A stretch of DNA of 64,000 nt from Rhizobacter sp. (GCA_019635355.1 JAHBZQ010000001.1:5146001-5210000), one strand, 5' to 3'; positions 33,772 to 42,324 are shown, counted from the first letter of the stretch. Made by a program: numbers and translations. The notes: generated by a model not told the origin, from the sequence alone.

Positions 33772-34401
33772 CTACACCCCCAAGTTCTCTTTGAGGCTCT
33801 TGAAGATCGCGTTGTAGACGGTGATGTCCGTTGTCACTGGAAGATGGATCTGAATGTTGTAGTGATATTCGGAACGCCGACGATGCACAGGTTCATCTGG
33901 AATGGCTTCAGGCTTTGGTTTCGTTACTGCTTCTGGCTCCTGTGGCGCAGACTTTCCGGCATCGGGAGGTCTACCGCTCCTTGGTTCGAACTTGGCTAGT
34001 GAGACGAGAGTCTTGAACGTTGCGTAGTAGCGGTTGACTGTTTCCTCATCTTTCCCCGTGATTCGAAGCATTGCGCCCTTCACCTCGGTTTCTGGCGCAG
34101 AGTTCATATTCGCGTCAATCGAAAACAGATCGGGGTACGCGGCGCGAATGCGTTCACCGAGCACATAGCGCCAGTCGTTGGGGTCCCGCAGGCGGTCGTA
34201 ATGTTCGGTTGGTGCGCCTGAGTCAGTCAGGAATCCCAAGCCCTTCATTACCGCGACCATGGCCCGGTCGTTTGATGCGCCAAAGCCCCATGTAGCTAGG
34301 GTCTCGCGACTGAATCGCTCTGGCTTTGCCGCAGAACGAACTCGCGAAAGGATCGGTTCGATCTTGTTATTGGAAATGATGTACGCGTATGAATCAGGCA
34401 T
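33772..34401 (-). CDS. DUF5343-like protein, first gene of pair
   Basis: 209 aa. The first 140 residues match the DUF5343 pattern (NNKIEPILSRVRSAAKPERF; LATWGFGASNDRAMVAVMKG; FLTDSGAPTEHYDRLRD), winged-helix-like; a proline-rich linker follows, then a short C-terminal strand-helix unit (YHYNIQIHLPVTTDITVYNA). With the HEPN gene it makes a two-gene operon, the longest cassette without an IS. Role in phage defence is inference. Confidence 0.78.
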   Translation of the reverse strand: MPDSYAYIISNNKIEPILSRVRSAAKPERFSRETLATWGFGASNDRAMVAVMKGLGFLTDSGAPTEHYDRLRDPNDWRYVLGERIRAAYPDLFSIDANMNSAPETEVKGAMLRITGKDEETVNRYYATFKTLVSLAKFEPRSGRPPDAGKSAPQEPEAVTKPKPEAIPDEPVHRRRSEYHYNIQIHLPVTTDITVYNAIFKSLKENLGV

Positions 34402-34445
34402 TTCATCTCCCTCGAAGCAGGTTGTACGTAAGTCTAGCTAGTGAT

Positions 34446-34514
34446 GTCTAACGTTTGACATGAGAGGCTCGACCCGGCTTGCCGGGGCGAGTCCTCTCGA
34501 TGGAAGGGTTGGGC
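34446..34514 (-). repeat. attC 59
   Basis: 69 bp, CTCG arm; left core GTCTAAC, right GTTGGGC. Confidence 0.95.
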
Positions 34515-34817
34515 GGCGCTGCATACGAGCGTGCAGGGCGCAGCCAGACGAGCAACTTTAGCCGGCGTGTGCTTTCAGGGCACATCGGTTCGCGGCATGG
34601 CTCGGACGGTGCAGGGCGCCCACGACGGCTAAACCCAAGGACTGGCTGACGACGACTGCATCGAGTAGGCGCGGTTATCTGCCCGAGGCTCAGAGAAACA
34701 CATTGCGGTGGTGAACGCAGGCAAAACATTCTCTTCGATAAACCTGAAAGCCGGCCAAACGGGAGAAGGGGAATGCCAGCCATCTTTGCAACTCGGCACG
34801 GCTTTGCCCTTTGCGCC
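34515..34817 (-). other. Gene-less cassette, alpha family copy 4
   Basis: Outer stem 34557-34569 with 34621-34633; inner hairpin GTGTG/CACAT. Closest to copy 3. Confidence 0.6.
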
Positions 34818-34886
34818 GCTCAACGTTTGACATGAGAGGCTCGACCCGGCTTGCCGGGGCGAGTCCTCTCGATGGAAGGGTTAGAG
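34818..34886 (-). repeat. attC 60
   Basis: 69 bp, CTCG arm; R'' side GTTAGAGCGCAC with its exact complement at 35535-35546. Confidence 0.95.
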
Positions 34887-35516
34887 CGCACGCTTGACCG
34901 CCGAACTGCTACGCCGAAACGCTATGACCAGGATGGAGGCAGAGCGATCGCGGACTCGACCTTCCAGTGTGTCGGGTTGTCGGGGGCCTGCCTCATGTAG
35001 TTCGAATGGCACACTGCTGTTCACACCTGCTGCCAACAAGTAGCGGCGCACGAAGTCAGCTCGTTTCAGAGCGACTTTGAAGCTTTTAAGATCCCTCTCA
35101 TCTCGGTCGGTGCGACCTACTATGTAGACGGAGTGAATCATGTAAGTTGAATTCATCCTTTCAATCAGCTCATCGAGCTTCTCGGTGCCACTTTCGGGTA
35201 GATAGGCCTCCAGTGGATTGAAGTACACATCAACTTCAAAAGAAACTTGCTCTGATTCTGCGCGCGGAACTGAGGATTGAAGTTGAATGCGTCTTCCTGC
35301 GATAGCAGGTAACTCATTGAGCTTTGTGATTGCATGCGCGAAGTGTTCGGTCTTTGGGGAAGACAAGCACACGTTCACGATCTCACGGAGCTGGGTTGCA
35401 GTGTTTGCCCGGCCAATTGATTCGTCGCTGCAACCTGCCGAAATCGGAGGCTGCGGGGCCATGCATCCAGCAACAGCCATCGAGAAGAGAAGGATGCAGA
35501 TTCGGATGAGTTGCAT
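34881..35516 (-). CDS. OmpA-like lipoprotein
   Basis: 211 aa from ATG (MQLIRICI) at 35516; lipobox VAGC. The C-terminal half matches the OmpA/MotB peptidoglycan-binding domain (LPESGTEKLDELIERMN; YIVGRTDRDE; KVALKRADFVRRYLLAAGV; RDRSASILV). Expected to tie the outer membrane to peptidoglycan. The G-x-T-D-R motif replaces the usual G-H-T-D. Confidence 0.85.
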   Translation of the reverse strand: MQLIRICILLFSMAVAGCMAPQPPISAGCSDESIGRANTATQLREIVNVCLSSPKTEHFAHAITKLNELPAIAGRRIQLQSSVPRAESEQVSFEVDVYFNPLEAYLPESGTEKLDELIERMNSTYMIHSVYIVGRTDRDERDLKSFKVALKRADFVRRYLLAAGVNSSVPFELHEAGPRQPDTLEGRVRDRSASILVIAFRRSSSAVKRAL

Positions 35517-35539
35517 GAGTGGTTGCAGGCGTTCGTGCG

Positions 35540-35608
35540 CTCTAACGTTTGACATGAGAGGCCCGACCCGGCTTGCCGGGGCGGGTCCTCTCGATGGAAG
35601 GGTTAGGC
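35540..35608 (-). repeat. attC 61
   Basis: 69 bp, CCCG arm. Confidence 0.95.
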
Positions 35609-35647
35609 GTCGGGCTCTTCGAGTACATGCAGGGCCTCGCAAACGCG

Positions 35648-35983
35648 CTACTTCGACAGGACGATGGTTACCAGGGCCGAAGAGTCTTCGAGGGCGACGA
35701 CGCCATGCGAGGCGTACCTTGCTAGAAAAAGCATTTGTCCCGCTTCAAGCAGATGACTCTGTGAATCTGCCGTGACATCGATTCGACCTTCGACGCACTG
35801 GATAGTGATTTCACCTGCGACGCTATGTGGCGGAAGCGACTTTCCAGCCTGAAGCACGAGACGTATGACTTCAAGTTGCTCAGACTTGAAGAGCGCGGTG
35901 GTCTTCTCGCTCTGGAGGCTTCGCCCAAACGGCCGAATGTCGATGAGCTGACCAGGGGTTGCGTGTGGGATTGCCATTTGCAC
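35648..35983 (-). CDS. Cupin domain protein, copy 2
   Basis: 111 aa; over 85% identical by eye to copy 1 at 29503-29838. The border to the attC also matches, so the whole cassette was copied. Confidence 0.82.
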   Translation of the reverse strand: MQMAIPHATPGQLIDIRPFGRSLQSEKTTALFKSEQLEVIRLVLQAGKSLPPHSVAGEITIQCVEGRIDVTADSQSHLLEAGQMLFLARYASHGVVALEDSSALVTIVLSK

Positions 35984-36011
35984 AGTATGCGTCGCAGACG
36001 CTCCCTCCGAC

Positions 36012-36080
36012 GCCTAACGTTTGACATGAGAGGCCCGAGCCGGCTTGCCGGGGCGGGTCCTCTCGATGGAAGGGTTAGGC
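36012..36080 (-). repeat. attC 62
   Basis: 69 bp, CCCG arm (CCCGAGCC). Confidence 0.95.
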
Positions 36081-36083
36081 GCT

Positions 36084-36341
36084 TCAGCGGCACTGGCACT
36101 CACTGTTTGCCTCTTTGTAGATTGCCTTCGGTGTGGCTGGGCCTGTGTAGACGAGGATGCCAGACTTGCCGGTTGCGGAACAGCGCGTTTCACAAGCCTT
36201 CTCAGGGGAAGAGACGTTTCGAAGCGAATAGGCCAGTAGCAAGGACGCTGCAACGAGCAAGGTGAACCCCGCCAGCACTGCAACGTGACGGCGCGCCTTG
36301 ATTCCGTTGCTTGCCCGCGCGGCTGATTGTCTCGGCTTCAA
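36084..36341 (-). CDS. Membrane-anchored Cys-rich protein, second gene of pair
   Basis: 85 aa from a TTG at 36341; AGAAGG lies 8 nt upstream and overlaps the stop of the upstream gene, so the two are coupled. One membrane helix (VLAGFTLLVAASLLLAY), then a short exported domain with four cysteines (CETRC and CQC). Confidence 0.62.
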   Translation of the reverse strand: MKPRQSAARASNGIKARRHVAVLAGFTLLVAASLLLAYSLRNVSSPEKACETRCSATGKSGILVYTGPATPKAIYKEANSECQCR

Positions 36342-36346
36342 TGTGT

Positions 36347-36604
36347 TTACCTTCTCGTGAAGATAGTTGCACAGACGACCAAAGCCAGTACAGCTGCCCA
36401 CCCAAGCCACTCGCGCTTGGTGAGGAATCTTCCATTTCTGTCGTTCTTGTTCGCGTCAAAGATGAGCGGCCAAAGCAGAAGATAGGAAAGCCAGGACTTC
36501 TTTTCGTTGGTTGGTGAACTCCGGCTGGACTGAAATAGGTAAATGGCCACCGCGCCGACGACTGCGATTAGGAATGCTCCGATAAGGTACGAATCGTCGG
36601 CCAT
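36347..36604 (-). CDS. Small membrane protein, first gene of pair
   Basis: 85 aa, two or three membrane helices (YLIGAFLIAVVGAVAIYLF; WAAVLALVVCATIFTRR). One of three cassettes in the array with two genes. Unknown. Confidence 0.68.
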   Translation of the reverse strand: MADDSYLIGAFLIAVVGAVAIYLFQSSRSSPTNEKKSWLSYLLLWPLIFDANKNDRNGRFLTKREWLGWAAVLALVVCATIFTRR

Positions 36605-36616
36605 GGGAATTGAAGC

Positions 36617-36685
36617 GCCTAACGTTTGACATGAGAGGCGGCGCCCGGCTTGCCGGGCGACGTCCTCTCGATGGAAGGGTTAGGC
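36617..36685 (-). repeat. attC 63
   Basis: 69 bp, GGCG arm. Confidence 0.95.
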
Positions 36686-36710
36686 CGCACCGCACGTTTG
36701 CGCCCAGCTT

Positions 36711-37109
36711 TCATTTTGGCTTCCACTTGCTGTGCTCGATGACTTCCTTGTATTCCTTGCAAGACGGGACATCGACAAGCATGGCGCGATGCTCTATTGC
36801 AAAGAGATCTTCTGCACAGTCACCGACTTCGCTGCCAAACTGCTTGTACTGTTCTGGATGCACTACGCGAGGGGGTTGCTTTCCAAGAACTCTTTGAATA
36901 CAAGTTCGAGTTGAGCGTTTCAATCCCGCTTGACACTGTTGATCAGTTGTCTTGATGCAGGTGCGCAGCGGGATGTTTTGCGCGCACATTCCCGATGGAA
37001 GTTCACGTTGCATTAGTTCGGACCACTGTTCCAGTTTGGCATCAGCAGCGTGAACTGCTGGGGCGAGGAAGAGGAGTAGCGGAAGCGAAAAGTCAATGAC
37101 GAACTTCAT
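36711..37109 (-). CDS. Exported Cys-rich protein
   Basis: 132 aa from ATG (MKFVIDFS) at 37109, signal peptide LPLLLFLAPAVHAAD. Six cysteines in the mature part suggest three disulphides in the periplasm. Unknown. Confidence 0.72.
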   Translation of the reverse strand: MKFVIDFSLPLLLFLAPAVHAADAKLEQWSELMQRELPSGMCAQNIPLRTCIKTTDQQCQAGLKRSTRTCIQRVLGKQPPRVVHPEQYKQFGSEVGDCAEDLFAIEHRAMLVDVPSCKEYKEVIEHSKWKPK

Positions 37110-37132
37110 ATGCGGATGGCGAATGTTGTGCG

Positions 37133-37201
37133 GCCTAACGTTTGACATGAGAGGCCTGACCCGGCTTGCCGGGGCAGGTCCTCTCGATGGAAGGGTTAGG
37201 C
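37133..37201 (-). repeat. attC 64
   Basis: 69 bp, CCTG/CAGG arm, the only one of its kind here. Confidence 0.95.
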
Positions 37202-37285
37202 ATCGCTTGTTTTACCGACGGTGTGCCTAGATCGCAGTGCCGTGGATCTTGTAGCGATGAGCGTGATGCCTTCTGATTCGATGGT

Positions 37286-37597
37286 CTAGTGAATCTCATC
37301 ATCTTCTTGTGCTTCTACTGGCCACTCATTGAAAACGTAGCACTCGCCTTCTGCGACCGCCAGGTCAAACCATTTGAGCCATTCTGGTTGATCTAGGTAA
37401 TCATCTCGCTCGGCAAAAACTGGCTCCTCTTCAATGCCGAGTACAAGCCAACCGTTGTCTTTGAAGTTTTGTAGTGCGAGCTCAGTTGCCTTCTCAACAG
37501 AATCAGCAGCGACAAAACAATTCACGAAGGCACCGCCAACACTTGAGAAGTGCTCACTATCGGGCGCAGGTGTGACTTCGTATTGGATGTAGTACAT
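37286..37597 (-). CDS. Hypothetical protein
   Basis: 103 aa, acidic (ends QEDDEIH). Strand-helix-strand start (YYIQYEVTPAP, AADSVEKATELALQNFKDNG) like a ferredoxin-type fold. Not assigned. Confidence 0.7.
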   Translation of the reverse strand: MYYIQYEVTPAPDSEHFSSVGGAFVNCFVAADSVEKATELALQNFKDNGWLVLGIEEEPVFAERDDYLDQPEWLKWFDLAVAEGECYVFNEWPVEAQEDDEIH

Positions 37598-37615
37598 GGC
37601 GTTCTGACTTGCGAT

Positions 37616-37684
37616 GCCTAACGTTTGACATGAGAGGCCCGACCCGGCTTGCCGGGGCGGGTCCTCTCGATGGAAGGGTTAGGC
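37616..37684 (-). repeat. attC 65
   Basis: 69 bp, CCCG arm. Confidence 0.95.
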
Positions 37685-37694
37685 GCCGCCATTG

Positions 37695-38066
37695 CTACGC
37701 CTTGCTCAGAACCTGCGGACCAAAGACGAACGATGCGCTTTGAATAAGGCCGCGCTCAACGATGTAGATGCAGACCACCTCAATGTGACCTGGACCTTCT
37801 GCGAAGGTGCGTGTGATGTCTTCGTGATCTATGACGATGCTGCCCATGACCGTGCGCTTGATCAGACGGGCGTGGATATTGGGTTCTTGTAGTCGCGGTG
37901 CAGTGCGAGCGCGGATCTCTGCGTGCCCTGAAGTCAGGAGCTTGCCCGGGTGTTCGTATTGCTTTGCGTCCGGGGCATAGGTGGAAAGCCAGCCTTCAAT
38001 ATCTCTGGCGTTGTAGGCGTCTAGCTGGCGCTGGACTACGACTTCGGGGGAAGACCAATCGGGCAT
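37695..38066 (-). CDS. NTF2-like (SnoaL) protein, copy 2
   Basis: 123 aa; about 85% identical by eye to copy 1 (26841-27221), with a shorter C-terminus (QVLSKA). Confidence 0.82.
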   Translation of the reverse strand: MPDWSSPEVVVQRQLDAYNARDIEGWLSTYAPDAKQYEHPGKLLTSGHAEIRARTAPRLQEPNIHARLIKRTVMGSIVIDHEDITRTFAEGPGHIEVVCIYIVERGLIQSASFVFGPQVLSKA

Positions 38067-38113
38067 ATGACTTCAGAAGAGGGTTTGGGTACTTCGGATT
38101 CCGCTCCAGCGGC

Positions 38114-38182
38114 GCCTAACGTTTGACATGAGAGGCCCGGCCCGGCTTGCCGGGGCGGGTCCTCTCGATGGAAGGGTTAGGC
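38114..38182 (-). repeat. attC 66
   Basis: 69 bp, CCCG arm. Confidence 0.95.
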
Positions 38183-38647
38183 GCCATTCTGGCCCGACCT
38201 CAGCCGCATTGGCTGAAAGGCGATGCCGTGCATGCGCTGAACCTCTCCTTGGCGGACAAAGCCGAACCTTTCGTAGACGGGCACAGCATTGAGGCTTGAG
38301 TTGACAGTGAACTCACCAGGATTGCCGGCTCCCAGTGCCTTTGCTTTAGCCGTGCTCCAGAGCTGAGTTGCCAAGCCCTTGCCTTCGAACTCTTTGGCAA
38401 CGAACAAGTGGAATAGGTGGGAGTTGTCGCGCAGCGCGATGAACCCAAGAAGCTTTTCGTTTGCTTTGGCGACGAAGTACGAGAAATTGCTGGCGCTCAA
38501 GTAGCCACGCTCAGCCTCTTTGCTGACTGAGGCAAGGAACGGCTCGGCACCCTCGCGCGAAGGGGACAGAAAGAACGGCTCAGTAAGCTCGATGATCAGC
38601 TTGCTGATTTCCTCAGCATCGGCGACTGTTGCCGCGACGACTTTCAT
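38177..38647 (-). CDS. GNAT family acetyltransferase, copy 2
   Basis: 156 aa; differs from copy 1 at about six residues (for example FEGKGLATQLW for FQGKGLATQLW). Confidence 0.85.
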   Translation of the reverse strand: MKVVAATVADAEEISKLIIELTEPFFLSPSREGAEPFLASVSKEAERGYLSASNFSYFVAKANEKLLGFIALRDNSHLFHLFVAKEFEGKGLATQLWSTAKAKALGAGNPGEFTVNSSLNAVPVYERFGFVRQGEVQRMHGIAFQPMRLRSGQNGA

Positions 38648-38650
38648 GGC

Positions 38651-38719
38651 GCCTAACGTTTGACATGAGAGGCCCGACCCGGCTTGCCGGGGCGGGTCCT
38701 CTCGATGGAAGGGTTAGAC
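38651..38719 (-). repeat. attC 67
   Basis: 69 bp, CCCG arm; R'' side GTTAGAC, matched by GTCTAAC at 39170. Confidence 0.95.
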
Positions 38720-39160
38720 GGCTGGCTTCGCAACGAATGCTTGCTTTGCATGCCGATCAAACCCTGCTGACTCATAGAACTTGAAAGTGGCTTCGTCTTT
38801 GCGGCCAGTGAGAAGCATGACCTTGTGGCAGCCAACCGACCAGGCGTGTGCGAGCGCGTGAGCGAGGATTGCTTTGCCATAGCCTTGATTTCGATGGCTT
38901 GCATGAGTGACGACATTCTCGATGACGCCATAGGGCCGGCAGCCGCGCGTGAGGTTTGGAATGACCGTAAGCGCGCAGCTCGAAACAAGCTCGTTGCCCA
39001 CATAGCCGCCGTAGTATTTGTAGCGAGGACTAGCAAGAAGCTCCTGCCAGACTTCCAGTACTTCCGATTGCGGCGGTAGAGCATCGTCTTTTCGATGCAA
39101 ATGCGCATACAGCGCCAGTAGCTCAGTGAGTTCGTTCGCCTGGATCAGTCGGATCTTCAC
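38714..39160 (-). CDS. GNAT family acetyltransferase
   Basis: 148 aa, not related closely to the other GNATs here. VIENVVTHASHRNQGYGKAI (about residues 82-101) is the acetyl-CoA loop; ATFKFYESAGFDRHAKQAF closes the fold. Substrate unknown. Confidence 0.87.
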   Translation of the reverse strand: MKIRLIQANELTELLALYAHLHRKDDALPPQSEVLEVWQELLASPRYKYYGGYVGNELVSSCALTVIPNLTRGCRPYGVIENVVTHASHRNQGYGKAILAHALAHAWSVGCHKVMLLTGRKDEATFKFYESAGFDRHAKQAFVAKPAV

Positions 39161-39169
39161 GTGTGAGCC

Positions 39170-39238
39170 GTCTAACGTTTGACATGAGAGGCCAGGCCCG
39201 GCTTGCCGGGACTGGTCCTCTCGATGGAAGGGTTAGGC
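39170..39238 (-). repeat. attC 68
   Basis: 69 bp, CCAG arm. Confidence 0.95.
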
Positions 39239-39245
39239 ATCGCTT

Positions 39246-39638
39246 TCACGCTGAGACCGGCGTGCATATTTCGACAAGCACTCCGTCGGGTGCTCTGACG
39301 TAAGAGACAGTTTGACCCCAAGGCTTTTTCGAAGGAGGGGAGAGCTCCTTTGCGCCGAACTGAATGGCCTTCTTGTGAGCAGAGGCCACATCGTCCGTGA
39401 CGATGGCTATCTCCATTCCGAGCGGCTTCGCCGAAGCGCTGGCATGCACATGGCCGCCTTGGAAATTGGCATCTCCAAGCTCGTGTGCCGCAAAGGACAG
39501 CGTTGTACCTCCTGTGCTGAGCTCCCCGTAGGTGCCAGATTCGTGCAGGAACTTTTGCTCAAACCCAAACGCCTGGGAGTAGAACGCAAGTGACTCCAAG
39601 ACGTTTGGGACATAGGCGATGACGTAGCCAAGTTTCAT
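39246..39638 (-). CDS. VOC family (glyoxalase-like) protein, copy 3
   Basis: 130 aa from ATG (MKLGYVIA) at 39638. Similar to copies 1 and 2 but with its own changes (SLAFYSQAFGFEQKF). Confidence 0.85.
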   Translation of the reverse strand: MKLGYVIAYVPNVLESLAFYSQAFGFEQKFLHESGTYGELSTGGTTLSFAAHELGDANFQGGHVHASASAKPLGMEIAIVTDDVASAHKKAIQFGAKELSPPSKKPWGQTVSYVRAPDGVLVEICTPVSA

Positions 39639-39677
39639 TTCGTTCTTTCCGGTTAAGGCGCTCACTCGCTCTGCGAT

Positions 39678-39746
39678 GCCTAACGTTTGACATGAGAGGC
39701 GGCGCCCGGCTTGCCGGGCGACGTCCTCTCGATGGAAGGGTTGAGC
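39678..39746 (-). repeat. attC 69
   Basis: 69 bp, GGCG arm; R'' side GTTGAGC, matched by GCTCAAC at 40124. Confidence 0.95.
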
Positions 39747-40123
39747 ATCGCGCCTTGGAGAAGAGCAGGGCTGGCCAAACGGGAGACTCGTGAAAGTGTG
39801 GTGGAGCGTAGCTCGGGCCTGGCCAGACGAGCAACCCCAGCGCTGCCTCTGGCAGCGCCCCAGGACTGACTACTCAAGCGGCGCGAAGCGCTAACCACTG
39901 ACTGACCTCTACCGGCCGTTCGATGGCATCGCGCGGGCGCCGAAGCGCGACAAGCTTGGCCTTCAGCTTTCGGGACTTTCCGGTGGGTGGCAAGCGCGGT
40001 GTTCAGATTTGGTGGCAGGCAGCGAGCGGTGACCGAAGGCTCGGCGGCGACGCACGCGAATTGGATTTGAGGTGCTGAACGAAGGCTCATAAGCAACCAG
40101 TAACGCACAGACCCACTCGTGAT
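39747..40123 (-). other. Gene-less cassette, beta family copy 3
   Basis: Same blocks as copy 2 but 48 bp shorter. The 8-bp hairpin GCGCTGCC/GGCAGCGC has a 3-nt loop here and a 6-nt loop in copy 2. Confidence 0.5.
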
Positions 40124-40192
40124 GCTCAACGTTTGACATGAGAGGCGGCGCCCGGCTTGCCGGGTGACGTCCTCTCGATGGAAGGGTTAGGC
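40124..40192 (-). repeat. attC 70
   Basis: 69 bp, GGCG/GTGAC arm. Confidence 0.95.
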
Positions 40193-40198
40193 ATCGCT

Positions 40199-40876
40199 TT
40201 AGCCAGGTAGATCGACGTCGATCGGGCCTTGTGTGAGGCTGCCGTGAACTTCAATCCAATGGCCTCCGAGAAGCTCACCATCGTCGTACATGAATTCATA
40301 GGTTTCATCTGAATGGACAGTGATGCTCTGAAGCGAGATGGCTTGCAGGAATTGTTCTGCCGTTAGCTCGGATTGTCCTGCGGCACTACGACCTTCATTG
40401 ACTTCGGAAAGTAGCTCTCTGACTGCGAACCGCGTGACTTCAGAGTTCACTTTAGAGGCCTCCGAAGTGATAGCGACTGCCACGCGGCGAACAGAGTCAA
40501 CTAGCTCGACTGCCTCGATGGAGAGGTTGAGGCCAATTTCCGAGCCACACCAACTGACTTTTCTTTCGTAGAGCGAATCGGAGTACGCCGACAGCGGAAA
40601 GAAGCCGAGTGATGGAACTTCAATAGAAGGTGGAAAGCCAGGCTTCGGCTGAACCTTCTTTTGCGGTAAGGGCTTCACCAGAGCTGATGCGCCGTAGGTG
40701 AGTACGACGATTGCGAGAAGTAGAAGTGGCAGGCTCAGGACTGAAAGGAGCCCCCATCCTGCAAGGTAGAGCGGCGTGGACAAAGTTAGCCAGAGGACAG
40801 CCAGAAGAAAGTATTCGCGGACGCCCCAGTGTGCAAGCGCGGCTTTTGATCTCTGCAGAGAGGTGACAAGTCGCAT
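40199..40876 (-). CDS. Membrane protein with soluble C-terminal domain
   Basis: 225 aa. Two membrane helices at about residues 22-44 and 45-65, then a 150-residue cytoplasmic or periplasmic domain with a long helix (VDSVRRVAVAITSEASKVNS) and a strand-rich end. Not assigned. Confidence 0.72.
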   Translation of the reverse strand: MRLVTSLQRSKAALAHWGVREYFLLAVLWLTLSTPLYLAGWGLLSVLSLPLLLLAIVVLTYGASALVKPLPQKKVQPKPGFPPSIEVPSLGFFPLSAYSDSLYERKVSWCGSEIGLNLSIEAVELVDSVRRVAVAITSEASKVNSEVTRFAVRELLSEVNEGRSAAGQSELTAEQFLQAISLQSITVHSDETYEFMYDDGELLGGHWIEVHGSLTQGPIDVDLPG

Positions 40877-40883
40877 TCGCGAT

Positions 40884-40952
40884 GCCTAACGTTTGACATG
40901 AGAGGCCCGACCCGGCTTGCCGGGGCGGGTCCTCTCGATGGAAGGGTTGGGC
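40884..40952 (-). repeat. attC 71
   Basis: 69 bp, CCCG arm; GTTGGGC R'' side. Confidence 0.95.
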
Positions 40953-40953
40953 G

Positions 40954-41451
40954 TCACCTCTTCGCCTCACGTACTACGCTGAATTCCTCGCCGTACATGG
41001 ATTCATACGTGACTTCTAAAGCGTAGCTGTCGATGAACTTCTTCGCCGCGAGAAGCTTCTGATCGCTTTCTGTATCGAAGCTGATGCTGAACAACTCGAG
41101 TTTCTGCCCCGCAGTGAGAACGGATCCCGGCTCGGCCACCTGCATGTCGCCTTTCCCCTCGAAGCCAATAACGGCCTTAGCCACCGCGAGGCGATACGCG
41201 GAACCAAAGTCCGTATGAATCTCACCTTCGATCGTGATGCGAACTCGTTTGATGATGGCTGGCCCAAGCCCGCTATTGGCAAGTGAGAGTGATAGGGTTC
41301 CGCCGGATATCAGGGTTTCGTGTGTATCTAGATGCGGTCGGACGGAAAGGCGGTTGTGTCGCCTTGAGATTGCTCCCTGCCAGATGGTCGCCACTAGCGC
41401 AAGAACAGCGATTCCGGCGGCACAGAGCGCGATGAAGTCGGAATTCGTCAT
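40954..41451 (-). CDS. Single-pass membrane protein
   Basis: 165 aa. N-terminal anchor (FIALCAAGIAVLALVATIW), then a beta-sandwich-like domain (RPHLDTHETLISGGTLSLSL; IIKRVRITIEGE). This layout is common among small membrane proteins of unknown function. Confidence 0.72.
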   Translation of the reverse strand: MTNSDFIALCAAGIAVLALVATIWQGAISRRHNRLSVRPHLDTHETLISGGTLSLSLANSGLGPAIIKRVRITIEGEIHTDFGSAYRLAVAKAVIGFEGKGDMQVAEPGSVLTAGQKLELFSISFDTESDQKLLAAKKFIDSYALEVTYESMYGEEFSVVREAKR

Positions 41452-41475
41452 AGGTGCGGATAGCTATTTGGTGAC

Positions 41476-41544
41476 GCCCAACGTTTGACATGAGAGGCGG
41501 CGCCCGGCTTGCCGGGTGACGTCCTCTCGATGGAAGGGTTAGGC
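41476..41544 (-). repeat. attC 72
   Basis: 69 bp, GGCG/GTGAC arm; left core GCCCAAC. Confidence 0.95.
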
Positions 41545-41563
41545 AGCGCCGGGGTTACTGGGC

Positions 41564-42223
41564 TCATAGCGAAACCTGAATTTTCTTGCTGCCAACCTTC
41601 AAGTAGCCAGATAGGGCTTCTGTGATGACTAGGCACGCTGCCAGTGCCACGTAGTCTTGTTTGACCCACGTCTGGATCTCCGCTTGCGTAGGTGCCGGAA
41701 ACTCGATGTGGCTGTTGTTGAACCAGATACTGAGATAGACCCCCAATTGATCAACAGAAACTTTGAACTCCGACGGTGATGCGTAGGCGCCTTCTCTAAT
41801 TTCGGCAGTTAGCGCTTCTTCGAGCTTCTCTGCGATGAGTGCGAGAGACTCCTGCCGCTCAACCTTGCGTTCTTTGGTGAGTTGACTCTTCCTCGCGGTA
41901 TGGCTTCGGTTTCTGGCGATCTTCTCTTGATACCAAGAATCGCCTTTCTCCGCGCGCAGCTTCTTCCACAGCTTGGCGGTGTCTTGGTTGTACTTTCTCT
42001 TGTTGCAGTCGGGGCAACTGAGGGAAAGATTGCCAGGCCAGTTGGTCCCGCCTTTCGAGATAGGCGAGAGGTGATCGATATGAAAGGGGGATTTCTCGCC
42101 AAGCTTTCCAAGCTGCGCATCACAGAAGTAGCACTTGCCGTCTTGCAAGCCATACAAGGCTGCAATGTCGCCTGAGGTGTAGAAGCCTTCTGCATGCTTC
42201 CGATCGAATGTATTGACAGTCAT
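41564..42223 (-). CDS. HNH endonuclease
   Basis: 219 aa from ATG (MTVNTFDR) at 42223. Residues about 25-75 hold a complete zinc HNH motif: CYFCDA, FHIDHLSPISKGGTN, LSLSCPDCNKRK. The rest is helical with a C-terminal strand-rich part. A DNA nuclease, fold sure, target unknown. Confidence 0.88.
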   Translation of the reverse strand: MTVNTFDRKHAEGFYTSGDIAALYGLQDGKCYFCDAQLGKLGEKSPFHIDHLSPISKGGTNWPGNLSLSCPDCNKRKYNQDTAKLWKKLRAEKGDSWYQEKIARNRSHTARKSQLTKERKVERQESLALIAEKLEEALTAEIREGAYASPSEFKVSVDQLGVYLSIWFNNSHIEFPAPTQAEIQTWVKQDYVALAACLVITEALSGYLKVGSKKIQVSL

Positions 42224-42249
42224 TCGCGGAGCGCTCTCTTTCCTGCGAT

Positions 42250-42318
42250 GCCTAACGTTTGACATGAGAGGCATGACCCGGCTTGCCGGGGCATGTCCTC
42301 TCGATGGAAGGGTTAGGC
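42250..42318 (-). repeat. attC 73
   Basis: 69 bp, CATG arm. Confidence 0.95.
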
Positions 42319-42324
42319 CGCTTC

